Shown here one piece after another: positions 25,417 through 35,040 of a stretch of 43,023 nucleotides of DNA. The stretch comes from an uncultured Erysipelotrichaceae bacterium. GTDB taxonomy: Bacteria; Bacillota_I; Bacilli_A; RFN20; CAG-826. Positions within the stretch are counted from its first letter, which is position 1. Each line of letters begins with the position of its first letter. The notes beneath the pieces were generated by a model. That model was not told the DNA's origin and did no database searches. It saw only the letters and a list, made by a program, of their open reading frames with translations. The position numbers and the translations under genes were made by a program. The stretch lies in the NCBI GenBank assembly GCA_902802905.1, contig CADCNT010000015.1:1-43023 (forward strand). The letters run 5' to 3'.

Positions 25417-25989
25417 ATGATTAGCATCACTGGTGATGAACAAGTATATAACTACGCAAGATTCTTAGAACGTATCCAAGAAGGAGAAGGATCTAAGTTT
25501 CTTTATACGTATTTCGATAAGAAATGTGGGAATACGCTTTACTCTAAAAAGCTTCCATGTGTTTATCGTGGTGATGCTTTTATTCTTACTTTAAGAGATT
25601 TTCCAATGCTAATTAAGTTAGAAGCATTGCTAGACCGTATTGTTCCTATTTTAGATAGATTCTTTGATGTGGTTAGCAAATGTAACTTAAAGATACATCC
25701 TGAAGCCGTTGATATACGAACCGTTGAAGGAGAAGTACAAGGTTTAATAATGCAGTTAAACTCAACTTTAAACCTAACTTCTATTGATGAGGCGATTAAG
25801 GGATTAAATTATCTTTTCCCAGTTGAAGGGAAATCTGTTTTAGAAAATAAGATTGCCCAACTTATGGCGCATTATGAAAAGCATGGCACCAAGATTTATA
25901 TCTCTGGTTTACATCACGCGCTTGATTTGGTGGGAGATGTGGATTTCTCCTCTAGAGCTGGCAAAAAGGTTTTTATGGTGAATAAATAA
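25417..25989 (+). CDS. Hypothetical protein, 190 residues
   Basis: I do not recognise this family. The protein is soluble, with no signal peptide or membrane helix. It begins with a mixed alpha/beta region (about 1-55, including VYRGDAFILTLRDFPMLIKL), continues as amphipathic helices (about 56-150) and ends in a short beta-rich tail (ISGLHHALDLVGDVDF). It lies five bases after the AAA+ gene and overlaps the next gene as TAATG, so it is translated together with both. An adaptor role for the ATPase is possible but is inference. Confidence 0.7.
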   Translation: MISITGDEQVYNYARFLERIQEGEGSKFLYTYFDKKCGNTLYSKKLPCVYRGDAFILTLRDFPMLIKLEALLDRIVPILDRFFDVVSKCNLKIHPEAVDIRTVEGEVQGLIMQLNSTLNLTSIDEAIKGLNYLFPVEGKSVLENKIAQLMAHYEKHGTKIYISGLHHALDLVGDVDFSSRAGKKVFMVNK

Positions 25990-27845
25990 TGGGACAAAAA
26001 GTATCTATTCTCACTAATAAAACTAGCAAGACTTACTATGTAAGACTGGAATTTGAAAGTGCCTTAAAGATGGAACTTATAGATAGAAAAGGTCTATCTG
26101 AAGAAGAAAGAAATCGTCTTTTAGAATACTTCAAATGCACAGAAGAATATGATGAGCTAGTCTTTAACGTAAAACTAGAATGTGCGGAAAGAGACAGAGA
26201 AGGTTGGAGTGATTTAGAAAAATGCATTCGTAAATATAATGAAAACCTTCCAACTCAATCCGATTGGCGGAAATATGATGCCTCCACAGATAGACTTTTG
26301 AAGTGCTCCAGAGAAGAATGTGAAGAACTTAATAGATACTTTGAAAACGACATTTTAAAGATTATTGAAAGCGATATCGAACCAAGTAGACAATCTTCTG
26401 ATTCTTTAAAGAGCATTATCAAAGAAGACATCGCAAAAGAAGAAATCAAAAATAGTGATTTCATCTTATATCGCTGTGAATGCGGCAAATACTCCATTCT
26501 TAAAAAAGTGGCCGCGCCGATATGTAATCGCTGCAAAGCTAAATTAAATGATATTGTTTTACGTGGCTCACTAGAAGAGTGCACAGATGAATTTAATCGC
26601 TTAACTAGCTCCCAAATAAAAGATGAATCAGAAGATGAAGTTTTTATCCTTTATGGCAGAAGATATCATTCATCGATTAGAGAAGATGTGATTCGTCTAC
26701 ATAAAGTAATGTTTGATAACTTCGCTGTTAATGAAACATTTAAAGAAGATGAAAGAACTTTATCAATTACTTTCACTCCTAAATTTAAATTCTTTATTGA
26801 TAAATCTCCATTTAAAAAAGAGATTGAAGGATTTGGATATGATTATCTTACTGATAATCTAGAATCCTCATTCTTGCTATATTTAGCAAAGTTTGAAGAA
26901 CTACTTCCAAGTAAACCAATTGGAGTGCATCCAGTCATTCCTTATAAAGGAAGAAGACTAGAAACTATAAAAGAATATTTAGAAGTCTTTTTAGAAGACC
27001 AAAGTATATATCACTTCTATAAAGAGAATTATTTTTACACGAATTTCTTTAAAGCAGAAAAACGTTACAAGGCTAACGAATATTTCTCTTCACTTTTCTA
27101 TTCTGAATTAAAGAAATTTGCGTTTTATAAAGAGCCTGATTTAGTAGTGCTTCCCGATAACTTACTTAAGCTATTAATTGTTGAAGAAAATAAAGATAAG
27201 CAGTCTCTATATCGAAATTTCATCGCGGATTACTTATCCAACTTCTTCCTCTATCCAGGAAACGAAACAAGTTTCTCAATTACTGATTTCGATGCGATGA
27301 ATGTGACTTCCTTCTCTGATTATGACGCTTTAAGTTATTTTGATTATCTTTTAAGCGGTAAGAAAGTATTTAAATATCGAAGCATCGCAATTGGCTTATC
27401 CTATTTAGAACCGCAAAAATATCAAGAACAAGTCTTTGAAACATTAAGAGATATCTATGTCTATTCTTCTGGTGACAGCCAAAAAGAATATGAAGATTTC
27501 TTAAAAGCTGTATCTTCAGAAGCAATAAAACAAGTTTTAGGAAACGAAGGAAAAGAACTATATCAAACCATCTTGGAAGTTAAAGATAGCGGTGATCCGT
27601 CGATTTTAAACATGTATTTATCGATTTGTCCAAAGATTGATTTAAAGAATATGGAATTTAATCTCAGTGGCAATAGAGGCACTTTAGTGGATATCACCAA
27701 AAGTGTTTCTATGTTTGGCTCAGAAGTTATAAAGAATTTTGTTACATCTAGAGACATAGAGAAGATATTGTCTAAAGCCGATGACCATTATAAAGAATTC
27801 AAAAATGAATCAAAGGAAGAATTTATCAGTTTTTTAAATTTATAA
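25989..27845 (+). CDS. Large hypothetical protein with a small zinc ribbon
   Basis: A 618-residue soluble protein that I cannot assign. Visible are a charged helical N-terminal region (about 1-150), a compact zinc-ribbon-like site Cys163-x-Cys165 ... Cys179-x2-Cys182 (YRCECGKYSILKK then ICNRCKAKL), and a long C-terminal region (about 210-618) rich in aromatic residues and helices without an obvious repeat or nucleotide-binding motif. The GTPase of the same operon also has a zinc ribbon, which may indicate joint assembly. It starts by TAATG overlap. Confidence 0.7.
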   Translation: MGQKVSILTNKTSKTYYVRLEFESALKMELIDRKGLSEEERNRLLEYFKCTEEYDELVFNVKLECAERDREGWSDLEKCIRKYNENLPTQSDWRKYDASTDRLLKCSREECEELNRYFENDILKIIESDIEPSRQSSDSLKSIIKEDIAKEEIKNSDFILYRCECGKYSILKKVAAPICNRCKAKLNDIVLRGSLEECTDEFNRLTSSQIKDESEDEVFILYGRRYHSSIREDVIRLHKVMFDNFAVNETFKEDERTLSITFTPKFKFFIDKSPFKKEIEGFGYDYLTDNLESSFLLYLAKFEELLPSKPIGVHPVIPYKGRRLETIKEYLEVFLEDQSIYHFYKENYFYTNFFKAEKRYKANEYFSSLFYSELKKFAFYKEPDLVVLPDNLLKLLIVEENKDKQSLYRNFIADYLSNFFLYPGNETSFSITDFDAMNVTSFSDYDALSYFDYLLSGKKVFKYRSIAIGLSYLEPQKYQEQVFETLRDIYVYSSGDSQKEYEDFLKAVSSEAIKQVLGNEGKELYQTILEVKDSGDPSILNMYLSICPKIDLKNMEFNLSGNRGTLVDITKSVSMFGSEVIKNFVTSRDIEKILSKADDHYKEFKNESKEEFISFLNL

Positions 27846-27855
27846 GGAGAGAGTT

Positions 27856-29670
27856 ATGAGTAGTGGAGTGGAATTTATCTTAGCCCCAGTATACGGGATT
27901 GTGGCCGGTATCGCTGGTCTTGTTTCTGTGACCGCAAAAGCGATTGGGCTTGTCGCAGTTGCCACCAAAGAAGCAATCCAAAAAGAAATTGAAGAAGCCC
28001 ATCGTAGAAGATATGAAAAATGGATCAAAGAAGAACCAGAATGGGTGGAAAGTAGAAGACAGACTGTTAATGCCGAGATTGATTTAGAATTAACTAGATT
28101 AAGAAAAGCTGAGCAAGAATGTCAAAGAATGATCACTCAAGCTTCTAAAACTTATACTGCTTTAGACCATACTTATAACTTGGACAAAGAAAAAGCTAAA
28201 GCCGAAGAAGAGCTTAAAATAATCCAAGAAGATATCGCTGCGCTTGAAAAACGCAAAGTCGCAGTGAATAAAGAACTAGATGAACATCTAACTAAAGTCA
28301 AAAAGTCTAAATCTTACGATGATATCGTTTCTCGTCCTAACTCTAAATACGAAAAAGGAAGAGTGGGAGACCATACGATTAAAAAGATGTCTGATCGAAT
28401 TAAAGAGTTAGATAAAAGAATAACTGAATTCTGCAAAGTAGTTAATGACTTTGCCGAAAAAGTAAGAAATGCATCACATAGTGATTTCCTAAAACGTTTA
28501 GTGAAGAAGTTAGATTCTTTAGATCCAACAGAGGAAAAAGCTTTAGGAGAAATCAAACTCTTTATTGATGATATTAAACGTGAAATCAGATCTATTGAAA
28601 CTAAGTTATTAGATAACTCTTTATCTGCGGAAGCAAGAAAAGCGGCGAATGAAGAAATGATGATGCTTCAAGGCTTATTAGATTCTTTAGCCCCAATTGA
28701 AGAATTACTTATTAAATATCAAAAACTCGATGAAGAAAGCGAAGCACGCGCGGTCGAACTTTTCAAAGAATGCGTTGAAGATATTAAAGAAATAGGCGAG
28801 ATGCGTTATGTTTCTGAAACCACAAAAGGGGAAATGGAAAGACCATTATCTATTTTAAATAGAATCGCCGAATCTTTAGACAACGAGAATGCAGTTACTA
28901 TTTTGAGCAATATCAAAGAAGAGATTAAACAAATCAAAGAAGAAGCCAAAGCGCTTGAAGATAGATATATCAGATACACCAAAGCCCATGATAAATATGT
29001 TGAAATTCACTCTAAATATAGAAAAGAAGACATTAAACGCATTATGGGTGATAGATACGCTGATCCGGAATCATATCATTTTAGAGAAGATGAAAAGATT
29101 GAAGGCGTTATTAGATTATTAGAAATCGCTAACGAGTCACTTGAAGAAGGTTTAAAGGAAGAAGTTAAACGCGGCACAATCCGTTACTTTGAAGAAACCT
29201 TAAAAGATAAAATCGTTTCTAAAAAGAAAGTGGGCGAAACTTATGAAATCGTCTACACCCGTAAAGAAGAAAGAAACGTTCTATATGTTATTAAAATCTT
29301 TGAAGATGGCACAGTAGAAGTTGGACCAAGAGGGGTTAAACTCCATAACGGTCAAGTCTTATCTAGCCGTAAAGATTTAGAAAAATCTGTTTCAACATGC
29401 GCGTGGAAGAAGTCACTTGAAGAAGACTTAGAAGCCTGCAATATGAGCGACGCTATTGTCGTGGATGATGAACGCGCGACAGTGTATGAAGAAAGTGACT
29501 TCTATCAATTAGATAACGAAGAAGAAACAAAACGTTTCTTAAGAAAAAACGGATACAGCGAAGAAGAAATTAATCGCCTTCTTTATGGTGATTCTGAAGT
29601 GTCGGAATCGATAGAAGAAAATAGAGACGAAGAAGTTGCCCAAGCAATAGAAATTGATCCACATAAATAA
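27856..29670 (+). CDS. Coiled-coil protein with hydrophobic N-terminus
   Basis: A 604-residue protein of unknown family with a good ribosome-binding site (AAGGAGAG). Residues about 6-40 are a Gly/Ala/Val-rich hydrophobic stretch (ILAPVYGIVAGIAGLVSVT and on) that could insert in or lie on the membrane. Residues about 50-420 are very rich in Glu, Lys and Leu and should form long coiled coils, including a segment of paired helices around 100-150. Residues about 430-540 switch to a beta-rich domain (ETYEIVYTRKEERNVLYVIKIFEDGTVEVGPRG). The C-terminus is acidic. It may be a scaffold that brings the AAA+ and GTPase proteins to the membrane; this is inference. Confidence 0.7.
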   Translation: MSSGVEFILAPVYGIVAGIAGLVSVTAKAIGLVAVATKEAIQKEIEEAHRRRYEKWIKEEPEWVESRRQTVNAEIDLELTRLRKAEQECQRMITQASKTYTALDHTYNLDKEKAKAEEELKIIQEDIAALEKRKVAVNKELDEHLTKVKKSKSYDDIVSRPNSKYEKGRVGDHTIKKMSDRIKELDKRITEFCKVVNDFAEKVRNASHSDFLKRLVKKLDSLDPTEEKALGEIKLFIDDIKREIRSIETKLLDNSLSAEARKAANEEMMMLQGLLDSLAPIEELLIKYQKLDEESEARAVELFKECVEDIKEIGEMRYVSETTKGEMERPLSILNRIAESLDNENAVTILSNIKEEIKQIKEEAKALEDRYIRYTKAHDKYVEIHSKYRKEDIKRIMGDRYADPESYHFREDEKIEGVIRLLEIANESLEEGLKEEVKRGTIRYFEETLKDKIVSKKKVGETYEIVYTRKEERNVLYVIKIFEDGTVEVGPRGVKLHNGQVLSSRKDLEKSVSTCAWKKSLEEDLEACNMSDAIVVDDERATVYEESDFYQLDNEEETKRFLRKNGYSEEEINRLLYGDSEVSESIEENRDEEVAQAIEIDPHK

Positions 29671-29675
29671 ACTAT

Positions 29676-30275
29676 ATGCAAATTGGTAATATCTTTTCAG
29701 GAATATCATCTTTAGGAATAGGCTCTAGGGTGGTCTTATGGACTCTAGGATGTTTAAAACATTGCCCAGGATGTATCTCTCCTGAATATCAATTCTTCGA
29801 CAAAGAAAAAGAGAGAAGTGTAGAAGACATTATTGAAGAGCTAAAAGAATATAAGTTTGATGGAGTAACCATTTCTGGAGGAGAACCATTCCTCTGGAGT
29901 AAAGAGCTTAAAGAATTAGTAAAACTAATCAAAAAGAATTTCACCGATGATATCCTCATCTATAGTGGCTACACCATTGAAGAGCTATATGCCAAAAATG
30001 ATAAAGATATCAACTATATTCTTAAGAATATTGCAGTTCTAGTAGATGGGCCATTTGTCCAGTCTCAGTTAGATAACGTGCTATTAAGAGGTAGTAAGAA
30101 TCAAAGAATACTAGTGATGAATCCGAAATACTTAAAACCGTATCAAGAGTATTTAAAACAAGAAAAAGTTGTAAACCTAGTTAAACAAGGTCGAGCCATG
30201 TATGTCATCGGAGTGCCAATAGAGGGCATGCAAGATGCCATGATGTCGTTAATGGAGGAAAGTGATTATGAGTGA
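29676..30275 (+). CDS. Radical SAM protein, NrdG/pyruvate-formate-lyase-activase-like
   Basis: A 199-residue radical S-adenosylmethionine protein of the small 4Fe-4S activase type. The cluster motif Cys26-x3-Cys30-x2-Cys33 (GCLKHCPGC) binds the iron-sulfur cluster, and SGGEPF with GGE at 68-70 contacts SAM. The size and lack of extra domains match NrdG and similar glycyl-radical activases. No glycyl-radical enzyme (RVxGY-like motif) is encoded in the operon, so it may modify one of the operon proteins instead. It begins five bases after the previous gene and overlaps the GTPase gene by 8 nt, so it is an integral part of the system. Confidence 0.88.
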   Translation: MQIGNIFSGISSLGIGSRVVLWTLGCLKHCPGCISPEYQFFDKEKERSVEDIIEELKEYKFDGVTISGGEPFLWSKELKELVKLIKKNFTDDILIYSGYTIEELYAKNDKDINYILKNIAVLVDGPFVQSQLDNVLLRGSKNQRILVMNPKYLKPYQEYLKQEKVVNLVKQGRAMYVIGVPIEGMQDAMMSLMEESDYE

Positions 30276-32298
30276 GTACCATTTTGAGTATCAATGTACG
30301 TCCAAAGCTGATGCTTCTAATAAGCAAGCATTAAGATTTTCACTCTATCAAGATTATGATGGGAAAAACCCTGACTCTTTGATGAAGGTAATGATTTATA
30401 TTCCTAAAGAGTTACAAGGTGATGATTTTGTTGAAGCCCGTCTATATTATCAAGAAAACGGAGTGGATTTCCCTGATCCTACTGCTGAAGAGTGGCAGTC
30501 CCGTGTCAAAGTCAAATCCGAAAAAGACATTAAAAAAGATAACGCAGTTTTTATTGTTCCTTCCTATAACTGCTCAGGAACTGGTGTTTTAGAGCTGATT
30601 AGAAAAGGCAATAAGAAAGTGGCGTTAGAAGATACTTATTTATTCACCATTAATTTCTCTAAAAAACAACCAATTTACTACGAAATAAAAGAAAAGAAGA
30701 ACGGCAAATACATTCAAGTAAGAGCGTGTTATCCACGTATTAGAAAAGACATCGACCTACATGTTTGCTTTACTCAAAAACGTAAACCATTAAAAGTTGG
30801 TGAATACACTGATATCACCCATCAAGTTAAAGATAAGGATGGAGATCCAAAAATCTTAACTTTAGGTGTCAAAGAAGATGATATCAATTATTACGCCGAA
30901 ACTATTAAAGTGGAAAAGACCATTGGCCCTGATTATCGTTTAACATTTATCGATAAAGATAACTTTGAATTCTACATCCTTGTTGATGAATCTGAAATCA
31001 CAGTAGAAGAATTAGGTAACAAAGAAAACTACTATAAAGAAGAAAAGCGACTCCCATATAAACGCATCGCTACCTGTCCATATTGTGGCGCTAACCTTGT
31101 TTTACCTACCAAAGATGATGGTTTGGCCCATACGTGTGACGGTAGAGACTTCATTGATGGTTCTTTTGCTAAGCTCAACAAAAGAAGAAAGAAAGACAAA
31201 TCTGGAAAAGATATTACATATGAAAAAACCACAGTGGTCTGTCAAAATTGCTACTATAGTGACACTTTAAAAGGACCACGCGGAGTAGTGGACGGGGTAA
31301 GAATATTACCTGATGATATCTTTAAAAAACCAGTCATGCATACAATGTTTATTGGCGCAAGAAATAGTGGAAAAACTATGTTTTTAGCCTCTTTAATAAA
31401 CTTACAAGATGATAATAAATCAGAACCAAATATCCTCTCTGCTATTACTAGATGTTTTACTCGTAATAAAAATAAAATCGCCGAAGAATTTGAACCAGAA
31501 TCATTTATGTTAGCAGGCAATAAGATTGTCCCTGCTGTTAAAACACAAAAGAATCTTAACCAGTCTAGATACGCTTTGGAGGTCAATAAGAAAGCAGAAA
31601 ACCACACTAAATTAGATAGTAGTGATGCGATTTCCTGGAACCCTCAATCATATGCTCTAGATAAATTAGGCTATGTCTTCTTCTATGATGTACCTGGTGA
31701 AATCTTTGATAGAGAAAATAACAACATGAAACTCCACTCATTTGATATGGTAGATTCAATTATTGCAGTTGTTGATGGTTATCCAACTCTTGAAGATAAT
31801 AATGTCTTAGACGGTTTAGAAAGATGCTTAGATAAGATTCTTGACACCGCAAAAGACAAAGACCAAATTAAAGAGATTCCTCTCGCGGTAGTCTTTACGA
31901 AGATGGACCGTCTATTAAAAGACCACACAGATAAGACACCGCTTCCAGAGTGTTTTGATGATAACTGTCATATCACTAGAGAAGATATCTTCTCTATGCT
32001 TCCTAAAAACGGCAAATATGAAGGTAGCATGTTGCAAAGACATATCGATAACTCATCTTATGAATTAGTCCATTATCTCAAGGAGATGGAACCAGATTCA
32101 TTTGATAGCGCTTCTAAAGGTGAAAACTTTACCAGCAAGATTAAAAGCTTCAAGAGATGGAAATTCTTCTCTGTCTCTGCTTTAGGCAGCAATGAAGTTT
32201 TAGATAATGACAAAAATGTTTTATGCAAACGCCGTACATTAAGGGTGGAACTCCCACTCATTTGGCTGATGTACCAAAAACATTTAATCAAGAAATAG
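30268..32298 (+). CDS. Zinc-ribbon GTPase resembling DO-GTPase conflict-system GTPases
   Basis: A 676-residue protein from the ATG at 30268 (GGAGG upstream; a GTG six bases earlier is less likely). Residues 1-260 are beta-rich and unassigned. A zinc ribbon follows: Cys270-x2-Cys273 and Cys325-x2-Cys328 flank a Lys-rich insert. The P-loop NTPase has Walker A GARNSGKT (363-370), a switch-like Asp474-Val-Pro-Gly (YVFFYDVPGE) and the guanine-recognition motif TKMD (544-547), which together indicate a TRAFAC-type GTPase. The ribbon-then-GTPase order and the next gene's resemblance to GAP1 point to the DO-GTPase group known from bacterial NTP-dependent conflict systems. The second, partner GTPase of those systems is not seen here. 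Confidence 0.8.
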   Translation: MSEYHFEYQCTSKADASNKQALRFSLYQDYDGKNPDSLMKVMIYIPKELQGDDFVEARLYYQENGVDFPDPTAEEWQSRVKVKSEKDIKKDNAVFIVPSYNCSGTGVLELIRKGNKKVALEDTYLFTINFSKKQPIYYEIKEKKNGKYIQVRACYPRIRKDIDLHVCFTQKRKPLKVGEYTDITHQVKDKDGDPKILTLGVKEDDINYYAETIKVEKTIGPDYRLTFIDKDNFEFYILVDESEITVEELGNKENYYKEEKRLPYKRIATCPYCGANLVLPTKDDGLAHTCDGRDFIDGSFAKLNKRRKKDKSGKDITYEKTTVVCQNCYYSDTLKGPRGVVDGVRILPDDIFKKPVMHTMFIGARNSGKTMFLASLINLQDDNKSEPNILSAITRCFTRNKNKIAEEFEPESFMLAGNKIVPAVKTQKNLNQSRYALEVNKKAENHTKLDSSDAISWNPQSYALDKLGYVFFYDVPGEIFDRENNNMKLHSFDMVDSIIAVVDGYPTLEDNNVLDGLERCLDKILDTAKDKDQIKEIPLAVVFTKMDRLLKDHTDKTPLPECFDDNCHITREDIFSMLPKNGKYEGSMLQRHIDNSSYELVHYLKEMEPDSFDSASKGENFTSKIKSFKRWKFFSVSALGSNEVLDNDKNVLCKRRTLRVELPLIWLMYQKHLIKK

Positions 32299-32308
32299 AG
32301 GTGAGATT

Positions 32309-35026
32309 ATGGCGAACTTAAAAGAATGCATTTACTTCTATATTTATAGCGAAGAGTATAAGGGTGACGGTATTTATAATTGCACCAAAGGTTATACTCA
32401 ATATGACTTTAAAAACATCATTGAATTAGGCCTAAATAATGTCAAAAACTCAATGGTAAAGGCTTATTTTGCCTCGAAAGAGCAAATTGTTTATAAGTAT
32501 TTTCCTGGTGAAGGAGCTATAGTGGGCGAATATCTTGATTCACGTATTTCTAAACTCAAAGAAGCCAAGAAAGCTCAAGGCGAAGATTACCGTGGAGACG
32601 AAAATGTAAAACGCGGTATCGAAGATATTGATTTAGAACATTACTACGCTGTTGGTGTGCTTAATCCTTCTAGTACCTATTTAAAAACTAAGCCTGCAAT
32701 TAATTTCGATAGTGAAGGTGTTGCCACTTTTGATTTAACAAGTGACACTCATAAACTTGATGTCGTTGATCAAGATTTAGTATTTAAAAACGATGTTGAT
32801 ATCAAAAAGATTGCTGAACATCGTAATGAATTCATTGAACTTTTAAGAGCGTTCCTTTACTGCAGAAGCAAGGGTAGTTCTTTATATATTGAAGTTAGTG
32901 AAAACCAATATGACTTAGGTAAATTCTATTTAGAAAGTATTTTAAAGATGTTCCCTATTAGCTTTGCTAATAAGGTATCATTCTCTACTTTCTTTACTGG
33001 CGTTAACGAAGATATTTCTTTATTCTTCACTCCTCAAGAAGATGAAGTGATGAAATTTAATGATAATTATTACGATAATGTCATCGTGAAGATTGATGGC
33101 TACGCGCCTGCATGTGACGGAGAATATTTATCTAAGCATGAATTTGAAAATTTATTAATACTTGCTGACGCTAAGAGAGTTGATGAAGCAAGCTTCAAAC
33201 AACTGTTAGAAATCTTTACTAAAAGAATTGCGTATATCAATGACATTGATAGCGGAGACAAACTCTATAACTTACTTTTAGCGTTCGCACATTTATATGA
33301 TAATACGATTGATTTTACCGATGTTCAGGGTGAAGTCTTAAAGGAAATTGAATTTGTTGATAAAAACAAAGTATCCTTAACCAGCACTTTAAAGATCGAA
33401 CAAGACTTAGTGTTTAAGCGCTTACTTAAATTGCTTAATGACCTACTCCCGCTTGCTGATATGGTTTCCGAATATCTCTTTGACCAATTATTAGAGATAA
33501 GATTTGCTTATAAGATTAAAGAGTTAGACACCATTCTTTATGATTTGATTCTTTGTCGTAAAGTTAAAGACGGCAAATTTAATATTGAACTATTAAATGC
33601 TATATTAAAGCTGAAGTTATCTGACGCTGCTAGTGATTATTTAGAATCTTACTTTAAAGCAACTTTAATTGCAGATTTCATTGATAACTATGCTAATTAC
33701 TATGCATTTATCAAAAAGTTCTTAGAAGACTCTGGCTCTAGCGATACTTTGCTTAATCTTTTAGCTAGTGAGATAGCGATTAATGTCACTAGATCCATCA
33801 AAGAAAAACAGTGCTTAGACTTATTAGAAATCTTAGTTAGATGTCATGATAAAGGCTTTAATGTTTGCTTTGATAAGAGTGTAGAAGAAGCTAAAGACAC
33901 TTATATTGGTAATGTGATTAAGTTTTACTTAAAATTCATTCAACATTGCGATGACGCTGATTTAAGAAATAGCTATTTTGAATATGTCTGCACTAAACTC
34001 AGTGACCCAGCATTCTTTGGCGTTTTCTATAATGAATTATTTAACGCTAAAGTAGTCGAACAAAGGCAAATCTATTTCGCAAAAGCCATGGATATGTCTG
34101 CGCCTATTAATGACGAAGATGCTTTAGCGAAATCTATAAGAAGAATTAACGAATTAGTGGAGGCTGTTGAAGGTGGCAAGATAAAAGAAAGTTTATTCAA
34201 AGACTATCATGACCTTCTTATTAGCAATCCTGCTTATGAAAAAGAAAAGAAAATTTCTCTTTCTCTAATTGAGAAATTACATCTCGATTTATTTAAAGAT
34301 GAATCTCTTAAGCTTTATGAGACATTAAAAGAAGCATTTAACTACTTCACTGATCTAAAAGATCAAAAATCGTATCAAGAAGCTTTAGAAAAAAGATATC
34401 AAGAATATATCGTTGCCCAAGAGAGCCAAAAGCAAAAAAGCGAACTCTTGTTGCCTCGAATTGATTTCATTGTTGATAACTACATGACTCTAGGTGATGT
34501 GAGAATGATAGAAATCGCAGTTCGTCTTGTGGGGCAAGGAAAAGTCGATGAGACTTTAACTGATGTAGAAAAACCTTATCAAAATAATCCTATCTTCATG
34601 AAGAGGATGAGAAAAGTTGTTACTGATTTCTTACTTTATGGTGAAGATCCTGACGCGAAAGTCAAGTTTGCAGAAGATGTTAGAAAAGTCTATGAGGATG
34701 ATAAACGCCTTACTGCGAGAATGTCCTTCAAAGGAATTAGCAAGATGGTTGTTGGCTATATTGGCTTAATTGCTATCTTCTTATTAGCGGATGTTTTAGC
34801 TTCCATACTCATCTATTGGTTTGTCCTAAAGAGTGGCTATGTCTTCCTTTTAGGCGCAGTCACACTTTTAAACATTTTAGCGATGAGCATTCTTTATTTT
34901 AAAAACATGAGAATGAGAATGTTTGCTAGTCCGTTTATTAGAACTCTTTGGCAGTCACTTTTAATTACCGGCATTATGTATGCGACACTTTATGGTGCTC
35001 TCATGCTGTTTATTTATTTGGTGTAG
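32309..35026 (+). CDS. GTPase-associated protein 1 (GAP1)-like protein with C-terminal membrane helices
   Basis: A 905-residue protein directly after the GTPase gene (ribosome-binding site GAGGTGAG). The N-terminal region (about 1-290) starts with FYIYSEEYKGDGIYNCTKGYTQYDF and contains FPISFANKVSFSTFF, which resembles the 'LPxxxRRxLSFsTy' segment of GAP1 proteins. The middle (about 300-780) is helical, like a solenoid. Residues about 812-905 hold three to four membrane helices, so the protein is anchored by its C-terminus with the bulk probably in the cytosol. GAP1 proteins accompany DO-GTPases in conflict systems; assignment is by weak motif similarity plus gene order and needs a profile search. 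Confidence 0.6.
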   Translation: MANLKECIYFYIYSEEYKGDGIYNCTKGYTQYDFKNIIELGLNNVKNSMVKAYFASKEQIVYKYFPGEGAIVGEYLDSRISKLKEAKKAQGEDYRGDENVKRGIEDIDLEHYYAVGVLNPSSTYLKTKPAINFDSEGVATFDLTSDTHKLDVVDQDLVFKNDVDIKKIAEHRNEFIELLRAFLYCRSKGSSLYIEVSENQYDLGKFYLESILKMFPISFANKVSFSTFFTGVNEDISLFFTPQEDEVMKFNDNYYDNVIVKIDGYAPACDGEYLSKHEFENLLILADAKRVDEASFKQLLEIFTKRIAYINDIDSGDKLYNLLLAFAHLYDNTIDFTDVQGEVLKEIEFVDKNKVSLTSTLKIEQDLVFKRLLKLLNDLLPLADMVSEYLFDQLLEIRFAYKIKELDTILYDLILCRKVKDGKFNIELLNAILKLKLSDAASDYLESYFKATLIADFIDNYANYYAFIKKFLEDSGSSDTLLNLLASEIAINVTRSIKEKQCLDLLEILVRCHDKGFNVCFDKSVEEAKDTYIGNVIKFYLKFIQHCDDADLRNSYFEYVCTKLSDPAFFGVFYNELFNAKVVEQRQIYFAKAMDMSAPINDEDALAKSIRRINELVEAVEGGKIKESLFKDYHDLLISNPAYEKEKKISLSLIEKLHLDLFKDESLKLYETLKEAFNYFTDLKDQKSYQEALEKRYQEYIVAQESQKQKSELLLPRIDFIVDNYMTLGDVRMIEIAVRLVGQGKVDETLTDVEKPYQNNPIFMKRMRKVVTDFLLYGEDPDAKVKFAEDVRKVYEDDKRLTARMSFKGISKMVVGYIGLIAIFLLADVLASILIYWFVLKSGYVFLLGAVTLLNILAMSILYFKNMRMRMFASPFIRTLWQSLLITGIMYATLYGALMLFIYLV

Positions 35027-35040
35027 AGGAGGGCAAAAAG

